Part shown: piece by piece, positions 14,110 to 21,648 of the stretch
How the letters are laid out: each line of letters begins with the position of its first letter
Position numbering within the stretch: the first letter of the stretch is position 1
Source: CALGFH01 sp045807325
Lineage (GTDB): Bacteria > Actinomycetota > CALGFH01
DNA length: 31,209 nucleotides
Reading direction: 5' to 3'
Assembly (NCBI GenBank): GCA_045807325.1
Contig: JBJMHP010000390.1
Location: forward strand, 1 to 31,209
Made by a program: the position numbers and the translations under genes
The notes under the pieces: generated by a model
Told to the model about the DNA's origin: nothing
Database searches by the model: none
Seen by the model: the letters and a program-made list of their open reading frames with translations, nothing else

Positions 14110-15761
14110 CCGACATGGACAAGCGGCGGGAGGTGACCGCGACCGGCGCCCCTGGGAACGGCGGGAACGGCGCCGCCTCGACCTCCAGCACCGGCCGAGC
14201 CTCGTTCGAGGCGGTGCCGTGGGCGGCTGGGGGGCTGGAGGGGGAGGCCGAGCGGCTGATCTTTGAGCGGTCGTCGCCGGGGCGGCGGGCGTCGAGCTTC
14301 CCTGAAGGTGTAGGGCTGCCCGAGGTCGACCTGGACAAGGCGCTGGCGGCGGGGTTCCGGCGAACGGCGCCGGTGCGGCTCCCCGAGGTGTCGGAGCGGG
14401 ACCTGGTGCGGCACTACACCCGTCTGGCCCACCGCAACTACGCGGTCGACCTCGGGTTCTACCCGCTCGGGTCCTGCACCATGAAGTACAACCCGAAGGT
14501 TGCCGAGGCGGCGGCCGCCCTGCCCGGGTTCGCGCGGCTGCACCCGGCCCAGCCGGCCGAGCAGGTGCAGGGGGCGCTGGAGCTGCTGGCCCGCCTCGAG
14601 CACGCCCTGTGCGAGCTCACCGGGCTGGCCGCGGCCACCTTCCAGCCGGCCGCCGGGGCCCACGGCGAGCTGACCGGGCTGCTGATCATCCGGGCCCACC
14701 ACGAGGCCGGCAACGACCCGCGGCGCCGGGTGGTCATCCCCGACGCCGCCCACGGCACCAACCCGGCGTCGGTCCGGCTGGCCGGGTTCGAGGTCACCAC
14801 CGTGGCCAGCAGCCCCGAGGGACTGGTCGACCTGGGCTCGCTCGAGAAGGCGCTCGACACCGACGTGGCCGCCTTCATGATCACCAACCCCAACACCCTC
14901 GGCCTGTTCGAGCGCAACATCGCCCGGGTGGCCGAGCTGGTCCACGGGGTCGGAGGCCAGCTCTACTACGACGGGGCCAACTTCAATGCCATCCTGGGCA
15001 AGGCCCGCCCGGGCGACATGGGCTTCGACGTCGTCCACCTCAACCTCCACAAGACGTTCGCCACCCCCCACGGCGGCGGTGGGCCCGGGGCCGGCCCCCT
15101 GGTGGTGGCCGAGCACCTGGTCGACTTCCTGCCCGGCCCGGTGGTGGTCAAGGACGGCGACGGCTACCGCTGGGACACCGACCGGCCGAAGTCGATCGGG
15201 CGGGTGCACGGCTGGAACGGCAACTTCGGGATCCTGGTCCGCGCCTTCGCCTACCTGCTGGCCAACGGCGGCGACGGCCTGCGCGGGGTGGCCGAGCGGG
15301 CCGTGCTCAACGCCAACTACCTGCTGGAGCGGCTCTCGGCGGCCTACCAGCTCGGGTATCCGTCGCGGCCGGTGATGCACGAGTTCGTGCTCTCGGCCCG
15401 CCGGCAGAAGGCCCAGGGGGCGCCGGGCCTCGACATCGCCAAGGGGCTGATCGACCGCGGGTTCCACCCGCCGACGGTCTACTTCCCGCTGATCGTCGAG
15501 GAGGCGCTCATGGTCGAGCCGACCGAGACCGAGAGCCTGGAGACCCTCGACAGCTTCGCCGACGCCATGCTGGAGATCGCCGCCCAGGCCCAGGCCGACC
15601 CGCACCCGCTGCACCAGGCGCCGGTCACGGCCCCGGTGGGCCGGCTGGACGAGGCCCGCGCCGCCCGGCAGCTGGTCGCCCGCTGGCACCCGTCGTCCGA
15701 GCCCGACCAGGCCGCCTCGGACCCGGCCGACGAGGGCCCGCCCGACAAGCCGACCTGGTAG
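14106..15761 (+). CDS. gcvPB: Glycine dehydrogenase (decarboxylating) subunit 2
   Basis: A 551-residue pyridoxal-phosphate-carrying subunit of the P-protein. The PLP lysine is K316 in LNLHKTFATPHGGGGPGAGPL. Other hallmarks are FYPLGSCTMKYNPK, QPAAGAHGELTGLLIIRAHH, PDAAHGTNPASVRLAGF, and MITNPNTLGLFE. The start GTG at 14106 overlaps the gcvPA stop in a GTGA, so the two halves are made in fixed proportion; an ATG at 14115 is also possible. About 40 residues at the N-terminus, rich in Gly, Asn and Ala, precede the conserved part. The C-terminal residues after about 520 are acidic and Pro-rich. Confidence 0.94.
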   Translation: MTDMDKRREVTATGAPGNGGNGAASTSSTGRASFEAVPWAAGGLEGEAERLIFERSSPGRRASSFPEGVGLPEVDLDKALAAGFRRTAPVRLPEVSERDLVRHYTRLAHRNYAVDLGFYPLGSCTMKYNPKVAEAAAALPGFARLHPAQPAEQVQGALELLARLEHALCELTGLAAATFQPAAGAHGELTGLLIIRAHHEAGNDPRRRVVIPDAAHGTNPASVRLAGFEVTTVASSPEGLVDLGSLEKALDTDVAAFMITNPNTLGLFERNIARVAELVHGVGGQLYYDGANFNAILGKARPGDMGFDVVHLNLHKTFATPHGGGGPGAGPLVVAEHLVDFLPGPVVVKDGDGYRWDTDRPKSIGRVHGWNGNFGILVRAFAYLLANGGDGLRGVAERAVLNANYLLERLSAAYQLGYPSRPVMHEFVLSARRQKAQGAPGLDIAKGLIDRGFHPPTVYFPLIVEEALMVEPTETESLETLDSFADAMLEIAAQAQADPHPLHQAPVTAPVGRLDEARAARQLVARWHPSSEPDQAASDPADEGPPDKPTW

Positions 15762-15836
15762 GGCGGGGACCGGAACGTTCGAGTCCCGGTTCGGCGGGTA
15801 GGGAGCGGTGGTCACCCAGCGGGAAAGGGGCCACCA

Positions 15837-16823
15837 GTGGCAGACAAGGCGAACGGCGGCGGGCGGGCAACCACGAGGCGGACCACCGCCACCCGAACCC
15901 GGGGCCGGGCCGGGCGGGCGGCGGCCACGGCTGTGGCCACCGACGCGGCGGCGCGGCGGGCTGGCGACGTGACCCGGCCCGAGCGGCTGGTGGTGGAGCA
16001 CCCGCCGCCAGAGCCGGACTATCCCCGCTGGCGGGTGGAGCCGGGGACGCCGACGCGGCTGGCCGACATCGACCCCGACGAGTCCGAGGGCTACCAGCGC
16101 AAGAAGGACGTCGCCGACGAGCTCAAGCGGCACCGGGACCGGATCAGCGACCTCCAGGCCCGGCTGTACGGCGAGCACGAGCGGAGCCTGCTGATCGTGC
16201 TCCAGGCCATGGACACCGGCGGCAAGGACGGCACCATCAAGGGGGTGTTCCAGGGCGTCAACCCCCAGGGCTGCCAGGTCTGGTCGTTCAAGGCCCCCTC
16301 CAACGAGGAGGCCGCCCACGACTTCCTGTGGCGGTACCACCAGAAGGCCCCGCCCAAGGGCATGATCCACATCTTCAACCGCTCCCACTACGAGGACGTG
16401 CTCATCGTCCGGGTCAAGGACCTGGTCCCCGAGTCGGTCTGGCGGCCCCGCTACGAGGCCATCAGCCAGTTCGAGTACGCCCTGACCATGTCGGGCGTGA
16501 CCGTGCTCAAGTTCTTCCTGCACATCTCCAAGGACGAGCAGAAGCGCCGCCTGGAGAGCCGCCTCCAGGACCCGGACAAGCGCTGGAAGTTCTCCTCCAA
16601 CGACCTCAAGGAGCGCGCCTGGTGGGACGACTACCAGGCGGCGTTCGAGGACGCGGTCAACCACTGCTCGACCCCGTACGCCCCCTGGTACGTGATCCCG
16701 GCCAACAGGAAGTGGTACCGCAACCTGGTCGTGGCCCGGACCATCGCCGACACCCTGGAGGCCATGGCCCCCCGGTTCCCGGCGGCCGAGAAGGGCCTCG
16801 ACAAGGTCGAGATCCCCGACTAG
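15837..16823 (+). CDS. Polyphosphate kinase 2 family protein (polyphosphate:nucleotide phosphotransferase)
   Basis: A 328-residue enzyme that moves phosphate between polyphosphate and nucleoside mono- or diphosphates. The Walker A motif is AMDTGGKDGTIK (about residues 124-135). A lid and Walker B region follow (FNRSHYEDVLIVRV, about 180-193), then the SQFEYALTMSGVTVLKFFLHISKDEQKRR and WWDDYQAAFEDAVNHCSTPYAPWYVIPANRKWYRN segments of the family. A basic, Ala/Thr/Arg-rich extension of some 45 residues precedes the usual N-terminus. The GTG at 15837 has AAAGGGG about 7 nt upstream. Direction (ADP or AMP as acceptor) and PPK2 class cannot be fixed by eye. It ends 4 nt from the convergent hydrolase gene. 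Confidence 0.88.
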   Translation: MADKANGGGRATTRRTTATRTRGRAGRAAATAVATDAAARRAGDVTRPERLVVEHPPPEPDYPRWRVEPGTPTRLADIDPDESEGYQRKKDVADELKRHRDRISDLQARLYGEHERSLLIVLQAMDTGGKDGTIKGVFQGVNPQGCQVWSFKAPSNEEAAHDFLWRYHQKAPPKGMIHIFNRSHYEDVLIVRVKDLVPESVWRPRYEAISQFEYALTMSGVTVLKFFLHISKDEQKRRLESRLQDPDKRWKFSSNDLKERAWWDDYQAAFEDAVNHCSTPYAPWYVIPANRKWYRNLVVARTIADTLEAMAPRFPAAEKGLDKVEIPD

Positions 16824-16827
16824 CGGG

Positions 16828-17760
16828 CTAGGGAGCCAGGGCCGACCGGAGGGCGGTGGCGGCCTCCTGGAGGGCGTCCCCGGCGGCGCCGGTCACGGCC
16901 CGCCAGCGGACGAAGCCGTGGACGACACCCGCATGGCGGCTGGCGCTGGCGTCGACCCCGGCCTCGGCCAGCCGGGCCGCGTAGGCCTCGCCCTCGTCCC
17001 GCAGGATGTCGTACTCGGCCCCGATCACCAGGGCCGGCGGCAGGCCGCCGACGAAGGCCGCCCGCAGCGGCGAGGCGTCGGGAGCGGCGCCGTCGGCCCC
17101 GCCCAGGTAATGGTCCCAGTACCAGCGCATCCCGTCGGCGGTCAGGTGGTAGCCGTCGGCGTACTCCCGCCAGGAGGCGGTGTCGCCGGCCGCGTCCAGC
17201 ACCGGGTAGACCAGCAGCTGGAAGGCGATCGCGGGCCCGCCCCGGTCGCGGGCGCCGAGGGCGACCACCGCGGCCAGGTTGCCGCCGGCGCTGTCGCCGG
17301 CCACGGCCAGGCGGTGCTGGACGCCGCCCAGCGCGGCCGCGTTGCGTGACGCCCACTCGGTGGCCGCGTAGGCGTCCTCGACCGCGGCCGGCCAGCGGTG
17401 CTCGGGGGCCAGCCGGTAGTCGACCGACACCACCACCGCCGGGGTGGCCGCGGCCAGGGCCCGGCACAGCGGGTCGTAGGTGTCCAGGGTGCCGACCACC
17501 CAGCCGCCGCCGTGGAAGAAGACCACGATCGGGAACGGCGGCTCGCCCTCGGGGGTGTAGACCCGCACCGGCAGCTCCCCGGCCGGCCCGGGCACCCGCC
17601 GGTCGGCGACCGCGGCCACCGGCGCCGGCGGCCCGTTCAGGGCGGCGGCGTCGGCGGCGTGGAAGGCCCGCGCCTGTTCCACCGACTGGTGGTGCAGCGG
17701 CGGCCGGCCCGACGTGGCCTGCTGGTCGAGCAGCGACCTGATCTCCGGCAGCAGGGCCAC
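16828..17760 (-). CDS. Alpha/beta hydrolase, hormone-sensitive-lipase (acetyl esterase) family
   Basis: A 310-residue cytosolic esterase of the HSL family. The oxyanion-hole motif HGGGW lies near residue 82. The nucleophile is S157 in GDSAGGN, and the DP/E-type acid and the final His (HGFVRW region, near 278) complete the triad. VSVDYRLAPEHRWPAAVEDAYAA is a family signature. The substrate is likely a short-chain ester or an acylated metabolite, but is not predictable. The GTG start is 4 nt downstream of the S9 peptidase stop, so the two form one operon, and no better start is seen. The pair converges on the PPK2 gene with a 4-nt gap. Confidence 0.88.
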   Translation of the reverse strand: MALLPEIRSLLDQQATSGRPPLHHQSVEQARAFHAADAAALNGPPAPVAAVADRRVPGPAGELPVRVYTPEGEPPFPIVVFFHGGGWVVGTLDTYDPLCRALAAATPAVVVSVDYRLAPEHRWPAAVEDAYAATEWASRNAAALGGVQHRLAVAGDSAGGNLAAVVALGARDRGGPAIAFQLLVYPVLDAAGDTASWREYADGYHLTADGMRWYWDHYLGGADGAAPDASPLRAAFVGGLPPALVIGAEYDILRDEGEAYAARLAEAGVDASASRHAGVVHGFVRWRAVTGAAGDALQEAATALRSALAP

Positions 17761-17764
17761 GGCG

Positions 17765-19813
17765 CTACAGCAGCTCCGGCCGGACCCAGTCCTTGCCCAG
17801 CACGTGCTGGTCCAGGAAGGCCAGCACGGTCTCGTACCAGACGCGGACGTGGGGTGGGGTCAGGATCCAGTGGTTCTCCTCGGGGAAGTAGAGGAACTTG
17901 GCCTCCACCCCGAGGCGGGTCAGGTCGCTCCAGAGCCGCAGGGCCTCGCCGATCGGCACCCGGTGGTCGCGCTCGCCGTGGATGACCAGCATGGGGGTGC
18001 GGACCCGGGCCCGGTTGCGGTCGGGCGAGTGGTCCCGGTAGCGCTCGGGCATGGCCTCGGGGGAGCCGAACTCCCGCTCCCACCAGGCGGCGTGGTCGGT
18101 GGTGCCGTGGAACTGCTCCAGCGACCAGATGCTCGCGTGGGTCACGATGCAGCGGAACCGGTCGGTCTGGCCGGCCACCCAGTTGGCCATGTAGCCGCCG
18201 AACGACCCGCCCATGGCGGCCGTCCGCTCCTGGTCGATGTCGGGCCGGGCCACGGTCGCGTCGACCAGGGCCATCAGGTCGGTGAAGGGCTCGGCTCCCC
18301 AGCGGCCCCGGCCGCGCTCCACGAACGCCTGCCCATAGCCGGTGGACAGGGCCGGGTCGGGGAGCAGCACGGCGTAGCCGCGGGCGGCCAGCAGCCACGG
18401 GTTCCAGCGCCAGCTCCAGGCCGACCAGGACGACAGCGGCCCGCCGTGGATGAACACCACCAGCGGCGCCGGCCGGGCCGCCGACGCCCCCGAGGGCAGC
18501 ACCAGCCAGCCCCGCAGCCGGGTGCCGTCGCCGGACCGGGTCTCGACCTCGGTCAGCGAGCCGGGCACCTGCAGGGGCAGGCCGGGGGTGGGCAGCGGGA
18601 CGGGCCGCTGGTCGGCGGCGGCCGGGTCGAGGGCGACCGCCTCGGCCGGGGCGGCCATGGTGGCCCGCAGGGCGTACAGCCGCCGCCCGTCCGAGGCCGG
18701 GCACAGGTCCGAGAAGGCCCCGTCGGTGCTGAGGCGGGTCACCCGGCCGTCGGCCTCGCCGCCGACCTCGACCCGGAACACCGGGGTGCGGCCCTGCTGG
18801 TCGGCGACGAAGAACACGGCCCGGCTGTCGGCCGCCCAGACGGGCTCGGTGGGCCACAGGTCCAGGCCGGGCAGCGGGTCGCGGCCCTCGCCGGTGGCCA
18901 GGTCGACCAGCCACAGGCCGACGTCGAGGGCGTGCTCGGGGTCGCCGTTCCAGATCCGCTCGCACACCGCCAGCCGGCCATCGGGGGAGCAGGCCATCCG
19001 GCCCACCGAGGACGCCGGGTCGTCCAGCAGCACCCACCGCTCGCCGCTGGCCACGTCGATGGCCACCAGCAGCGAGCGGGGGTTGGTGGCCTCGCCGGTG
19101 TCCCAGCCGCACAGCACGGTCCGGCCGTCGGGGGTGACGGCCACCTCCTGCTCGTCCAGGGCCCGGCCCGGGGCCGGGGTCAGCGGCCGCCCGGGGGCCA
19201 TGCGGCCGTCGTCGGCCGTCGGCGGGGCCGAGGCGAACAGCCGCGGCTCCCGGGGCCCCAGGTAGTGGTCCCAATAGCGGATCGGGTAGCGCTCGAACAG
19301 CAGGGCGTTGACCCCGGCGTCGGTGCGGGCCTTGTCGCGGCGCTCGTCGGCCTCCAGGTCGTCGGCCCCGGGGTGGACGCCGGTGCGGTACACGACCGTG
19401 CCGGCGTCGCGGGCCACCCGGACCAGGTCGATCCCGGCCGGGCTGGCGGCCACCGGGCGGGCCTCCCCGCCGCCGGCCGGCAGCAGCCACAGGCGGGCCA
19501 CCTCGCCCTCGGGCTTGTCGTCGGGGGCGGCCTCGGCGTCGTCGCGGGTGGAGGTGAACAGCAGCGACCCGTCGGGCAGGAACGCGGCGCCGGCCTCGCC
19601 GGGGGCCGAGCGGGTGAGCCGCCGCGGGGCCGCCTCGCCGGCCGGGTCCAGCTCCCACAGGGCGCTGGTGAACGTCTTGCCGTCCGGGGCCGGGGTGGCC
19701 ACCGAGGTGACCAGCCGGCTGCCGTCGGGGGCCAGGGCCAGGCCGGCCACCCGGGGAAGGCTCAGGTACAGGTCGAGGTCGAAGGTCGACTCGGGGCCCG
19801 GCTCGGCAGTCAT
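17765..19813 (-). CDS. S9 family prolyl oligopeptidase-like peptidase
   Basis: A 682-residue serine peptidase of the S9 (acylaminoacyl-peptidase/DPP) type. The N-terminal two thirds are a beta-propeller with repeated PDG motifs. The C-terminal alpha/beta hydrolase domain has the nucleophile S537 in GGSFGGYM, with D616 (HGERDHRVP) and H648 (EENHWI) completing the triad. HGGPLSSW supplies the oxyanion hole. There is no signal peptide, so it is probably cytosolic and trims short peptides. The ATG at 19813 is 7 nt from a -10 box, which predicts a leaderless mRNA. It is divergent from the small SOS-box gene and is followed at once by the HSL-type esterase. Confidence 0.9.
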   Translation of the reverse strand: MTAEPGPESTFDLDLYLSLPRVAGLALAPDGSRLVTSVATPAPDGKTFTSALWELDPAGEAAPRRLTRSAPGEAGAAFLPDGSLLFTSTRDDAEAAPDDKPEGEVARLWLLPAGGGEARPVAASPAGIDLVRVARDAGTVVYRTGVHPGADDLEADERRDKARTDAGVNALLFERYPIRYWDHYLGPREPRLFASAPPTADDGRMAPGRPLTPAPGRALDEQEVAVTPDGRTVLCGWDTGEATNPRSLLVAIDVASGERWVLLDDPASSVGRMACSPDGRLAVCERIWNGDPEHALDVGLWLVDLATGEGRDPLPGLDLWPTEPVWAADSRAVFFVADQQGRTPVFRVEVGGEADGRVTRLSTDGAFSDLCPASDGRRLYALRATMAAPAEAVALDPAAADQRPVPLPTPGLPLQVPGSLTEVETRSGDGTRLRGWLVLPSGASAARPAPLVVFIHGGPLSSWSAWSWRWNPWLLAARGYAVLLPDPALSTGYGQAFVERGRGRWGAEPFTDLMALVDATVARPDIDQERTAAMGGSFGGYMANWVAGQTDRFRCIVTHASIWSLEQFHGTTDHAAWWEREFGSPEAMPERYRDHSPDRNRARVRTPMLVIHGERDHRVPIGEALRLWSDLTRLGVEAKFLYFPEENHWILTPPHVRVWYETVLAFLDQHVLGKDWVRPELL

Positions 19814-19819
19814 GGCCCG

Positions 19820-19848
19820 AATCTAGGTGCCCGCCGCCGGCCGCGCAA
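19820..19848 (-). promoter_or_regulatory. Leaderless promoter TTGCGC-17-TAGATT for the S9 peptidase gene
   Basis: Read on the minus strand: TTGCGC (19848-19843), a 17-bp spacer, TAGATT (19825-19820). Seven bases downstream is the A of the ATG at 19813, so the transcript should begin on the start codon. No Shine-Dalgarno sequence is present, in agreement. Confidence 0.65.
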
Positions 19849-19916
19849 CGGGAGCGGCCGACCCGGCCGGGGTGCTGGACATGGCCGCCGGCTCGCCGCC
19901 TGACGTACCCGGGGAG

Positions 19917-19922
19917 TAGAAT
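19917..19922 (+). promoter_or_regulatory. -10 box TAGAAT of the small SOS-box gene
   Basis: TAGAAT is a near-consensus -10. The last base is shared with the LexA-type palindrome. The predicted start is near 19929, inside that palindrome. A -35 is weak (TCGCCG or CGCCGC 17-18 bp upstream). Confidence 0.5.
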
Positions 19923-19937
19923 CGAACATGAGTTCGA
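19922..19937 (+). promoter_or_regulatory. Perfect actinobacterial LexA (SOS) box
   Basis: TCGAAC-ATGA-GTTCGA is identical at all 12 fixed positions to the known mycobacterial SOS box TCGAAC-N4-GTTCGA. It overlaps the -10 box and covers the predicted start site of the gene at 19961, the classic position for repression. The divergent S9 promoter lies 74 bp or more away, so the site most likely controls only the small gene. Confidence 0.75.
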
Positions 19938-19960
19938 ATCCGCCGTGCAAGGAGGATGGC

Positions 19961-20188
19961 GTGGAGGTCCAGATCCCTGGAATGCAGGACATCCAGAAGG
20001 GAAGCGAGGTCAAGGTCCGCAAGCCGGGGCAGGGGGAGCGGGGCGTCTGGCGGGTGGTCGGCGAGGTGGCCAACTCCGGGCCCGAGGACCCGGCCTACGA
20101 CCTCACCAACGTGGTCAGCGGCCGCCGACGCATCTTCCGGGCCTCCCGGCTCACGGTGGTGCGGGCGGCGCGACCGGGTCGCCGCTGA
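19961..20188 (+). CDS. Small basic protein of unknown function behind a LexA box
   Basis: A 75-residue protein, rich in Arg and Val, with the pattern KGSEVKVRKPG, GVWRVVGEV, and YDLTNVVSGRRRIFRASRLTVV. The alternating hydrophobic residues and central Gly/Pro suggest a small beta-barrel (SH3- or OB-like) fold, with a strongly basic C-terminus that could touch nucleic acid; both are inferences. I do not recognise the family. The GTG at 19961 is chosen because AAGGAGG (19949-19955) is 5 nt upstream. An in-frame ATG at 19928 falls inside the SOS box and lacks a ribosome site. The perfect LexA box implies induction by DNA damage. The 3' end overlaps that of the convergent EI24 gene by 38 nt. Confidence 0.7.
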   Translation: MEVQIPGMQDIQKGSEVKVRKPGQGERGVWRVVGEVANSGPEDPAYDLTNVVSGRRRIFRASRLTVVRAARPGRR

Positions 20189-20972
20189 GCCGCCGCACCA
20201 GCAGGGTCGCCCCGACCACCGCCCCCGGCATGGCCAGCACGTTCATCAGCGGGACCAGGAACAGCAGGAAGGCGGTGACCCCGAACCCGAGGGTCTGGGC
20301 CCGGTGCCGCCAGACGAACCGCAGCCGCTCGGCCAGGTGCAGCCCGCGCCGCTCCAGCGGGATGGCCAGCAGCTCCACGGCCAGGAAGAACCCGGCGACC
20401 AGGGCCTGGAGGACGGGGACGACGGTCTGGCCGAGCACCGGGAACAGCCCCAGCAGGAGCAGCGGGGCCGTGCAGGCCAGGGTCAGGGCCAGCAGCAGGG
20501 CCGACTCCAGCGAGGCCCGCGGGAAGCTCCGCCACCAGGGGGCGTCGGCGCCGGCCGGCACGGCGCCCAGCTGGTGCTCGATCCGGTCCGAGATCCGCTC
20601 GTAGAACGGCTGGCCGATGATCTGGGCGATGACCGTGAACGACACCACCAGCACGGCCGTCGAGCCCAGCAGCAGGGCCAGCCCGGCCCCGACCCGGACC
20701 AGGCTGCGGGTGCTCTCGTCCCACCGGTCGGCGAACGGGGTGATGGCGTCGGCCAGCTGGTCCAGGTAGGCCACCAGCAGCCCCAGCAGCGTGAGCACGA
20801 CCAGGCCGGCCAGGAGCACGGGCAGGATCCCGAGCAGCCGCACCCCGGGCGTGCCCAGGAACAGCCCGATCCCTCGCAGCACGTCGCCGGCCCCGGCCAG
20901 CGGCCCCCCGACCCTGGGCCCGGGCGGCCGTGGCTGTGGGGGAGCGGCCGGCCAACGAGGCGGGTCGGTCAC
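20151..20972 (-). CDS. EI24/CysZ-family integral membrane protein
   Basis: A 273-residue protein with five or so hydrophobic segments, including LLGILPVLLAGLVVLTLLGLLVA and TAVLVVSFTVIAQIIGQPFYERISDRIE. The latter is the recognisable core of EI24-domain proteins, a family that includes the sulfate permease CysZ. The later HRAQTLGFGVTAFLLFLVPLMN segment is also typical. A Pro-rich cytoplasmic N-terminus precedes the first helix. Sulfate transport cannot be assumed, as no cys genes are nearby. It follows the DoxX-like gene by 13 nt in the same direction, so they are probably one operon. Its last 38 nt overlap the convergent small SOS-box gene. Confidence 0.82.
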   Translation of the reverse strand: MTDPPRWPAAPPQPRPPGPRVGGPLAGAGDVLRGIGLFLGTPGVRLLGILPVLLAGLVVLTLLGLLVAYLDQLADAITPFADRWDESTRSLVRVGAGLALLLGSTAVLVVSFTVIAQIIGQPFYERISDRIEHQLGAVPAGADAPWWRSFPRASLESALLLALTLACTAPLLLLGLFPVLGQTVVPVLQALVAGFFLAVELLAIPLERRGLHLAERLRFVWRHRAQTLGFGVTAFLLFLVPLMNVLAMPGAVVGATLLVRRLSGDPVAPPAPP

Positions 20973-20985
20973 CGGCGGCCCCGCG

Positions 20986-21438
20986 CTAGGACTTCTTCTT
21001 GGTCTTCTTGCCGCGCCTGGTCCTGGACCCGAACAGCGCGTCCAGGACCAGGGCGGCCCCGATGGCCAGCATCCACGAGTCCTTGGCCAGGCCGACGCCC
21101 TGGTGGCTGGGGGCGATGGAGCCCTCCCGGCGCGTCCCCGGGGACTTGAGGTAGAGCCGGGTCAGGGAGCCACCGAAGGCGCCCAGGGCCAGGCCGGCCA
21201 GGCTGGAGGGGACCAGCCCGATGCCCAGCAGCGCCGTGCCGAGGGCGATCTCGCCGGCCGACAGCAGCTGCACGAACTCCCTGGGGTCCATGTCGGCGAA
21301 CTGGGGGAAGGCCTGGGTGGCCTGCCCGTGCAGCCACTTGGCGGTGTCCTCGTCGGCCCCCAGCTTCTGCAGGCCCTGGTCAAGGATGATGGCGCCGGTG
21401 GCCAGCCGCACCGGGACATGCCAGAGCTTGGTCGCCAT
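20986..21438 (-). CDS. DoxX-like membrane protein
   Basis: A 150-residue membrane protein with about four hydrophobic segments. VRLATGAIILDQGLQKLG, SAGEIALGTALLGIGLVPSSLAGLALGAFGGSLTRLYL and SWMLAIGAALVLDALFG match the DoxX/DoxD-like pattern. The C-terminus is a Lys/Arg-rich tail. Family members are linked to membrane redox and stress functions, but no role is established. The ATG at 21438 has GAGGAGGAG 6-7 nt upstream. The promoter (TACGTT on the minus strand) is covered by an inverted repeat. EI24 follows after 13 nt. Confidence 0.75.
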   Translation of the reverse strand: MATKLWHVPVRLATGAIILDQGLQKLGADEDTAKWLHGQATQAFPQFADMDPREFVQLLSAGEIALGTALLGIGLVPSSLAGLALGAFGGSLTRLYLKSPGTRREGSIAPSHQGVGLAKDSWMLAIGAALVLDALFGSRTRRGKKTKKKS

Positions 21439-21473
21439 CGTGGCTCCTCCTCAGCGAATGGTCGGCGGGACTT

Positions 21474-21490
21474 GTTGCGCCAGCAACGTA
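21474..21490 (-). promoter_or_regulatory. -10 box TACGTT overlapped by a GTTGC-N4-GCAAC operator-like dyad (doxX)
   Basis: On the minus strand TACGTT (21490-21485) fits TAnnnT and predicts a start near 21478. The perfect dyad GTTGC (21474-21478)/GCAAC (21483-21487) covers both the -10 and the start, as a repressor site would. The -35 is poor (GTGCCT), so an activator is also conceivable. Confidence 0.45.
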
Positions 21491-21538
21491 CTCCCTCGCC
21501 GACGCCCAGGCACGGCCGCCGGCGCGGAGCATGATGCC

Positions 21539-21568
21539 TTGTGCTCGGGCAAAGCCCCCTGTTACCGT
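21539..21568 (+). promoter_or_regulatory. Promoter TTGTGC-18-TACCGT of the ABC transporter operon
   Basis: TTGTGC (21539-21544), an 18-bp spacer and TACCGT (21563-21568). The predicted start is near 21575, leaving a leader of about 74 nt before the lipoprotein gene. Confidence 0.5.
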
Positions 21569-21608
21569 TCGCCGAACGAGCGTTCTACCCCGGTTCGTGC
21601 TCGGTTCG
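21567..21608 (+). promoter_or_regulatory. GAAC-N4-GTTC dyad and phased GTTC repeats at the ABC operon start
   Basis: CGAAC-GAGC-GTTC (21573-21585) sits on the predicted start. It fits the SOS-box core GAAC-N4-GTTC but not the full 12 positions of the mycobacterial box. GTTC also recurs at 21567, 21582, 21593 and 21604; the last three are spaced 11 bp apart, about one helical turn. The region is probably a repressor or activator site for the sugar operon; the identity of the regulator is unknown. Confidence 0.45.
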
Positions 21609-21648
21609 GTGGGAAACTTCGTGTGCTGAGGCTGGGAGGAGAGCGTAG

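Noticed and set aside
15773..15805. GTTCGAGTC-like T-loop sequence as a tRNA remnant between gcvPB and PPK2
   Set aside because: No acceptor, anticodon or D-arm partner sequences are present; chance match.
13179..16664. An open frame of 1161 codons on the minus strand opposite gcvPA, gcvPB and the PPK2 gene
   Set aside because: It mirrors three well-supported plus-strand genes. Its composition (His/Val/Gln/Gly-rich, no motifs) is what high-GC antisense frames give.
17714..19903. A 729-codon plus-strand frame opposite the S9 peptidase and the esterase
   Set aside because: It lies opposite two genes with intact catalytic triads and has no recognisable motif or start context of its own.
19928..19960. 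ATG at 19928 as the start of the SOS-box gene
   Set aside because: It falls inside the operator, near the predicted transcription start, without a ribosome site; GTG 19961 has AAGGAGG at ideal spacing.
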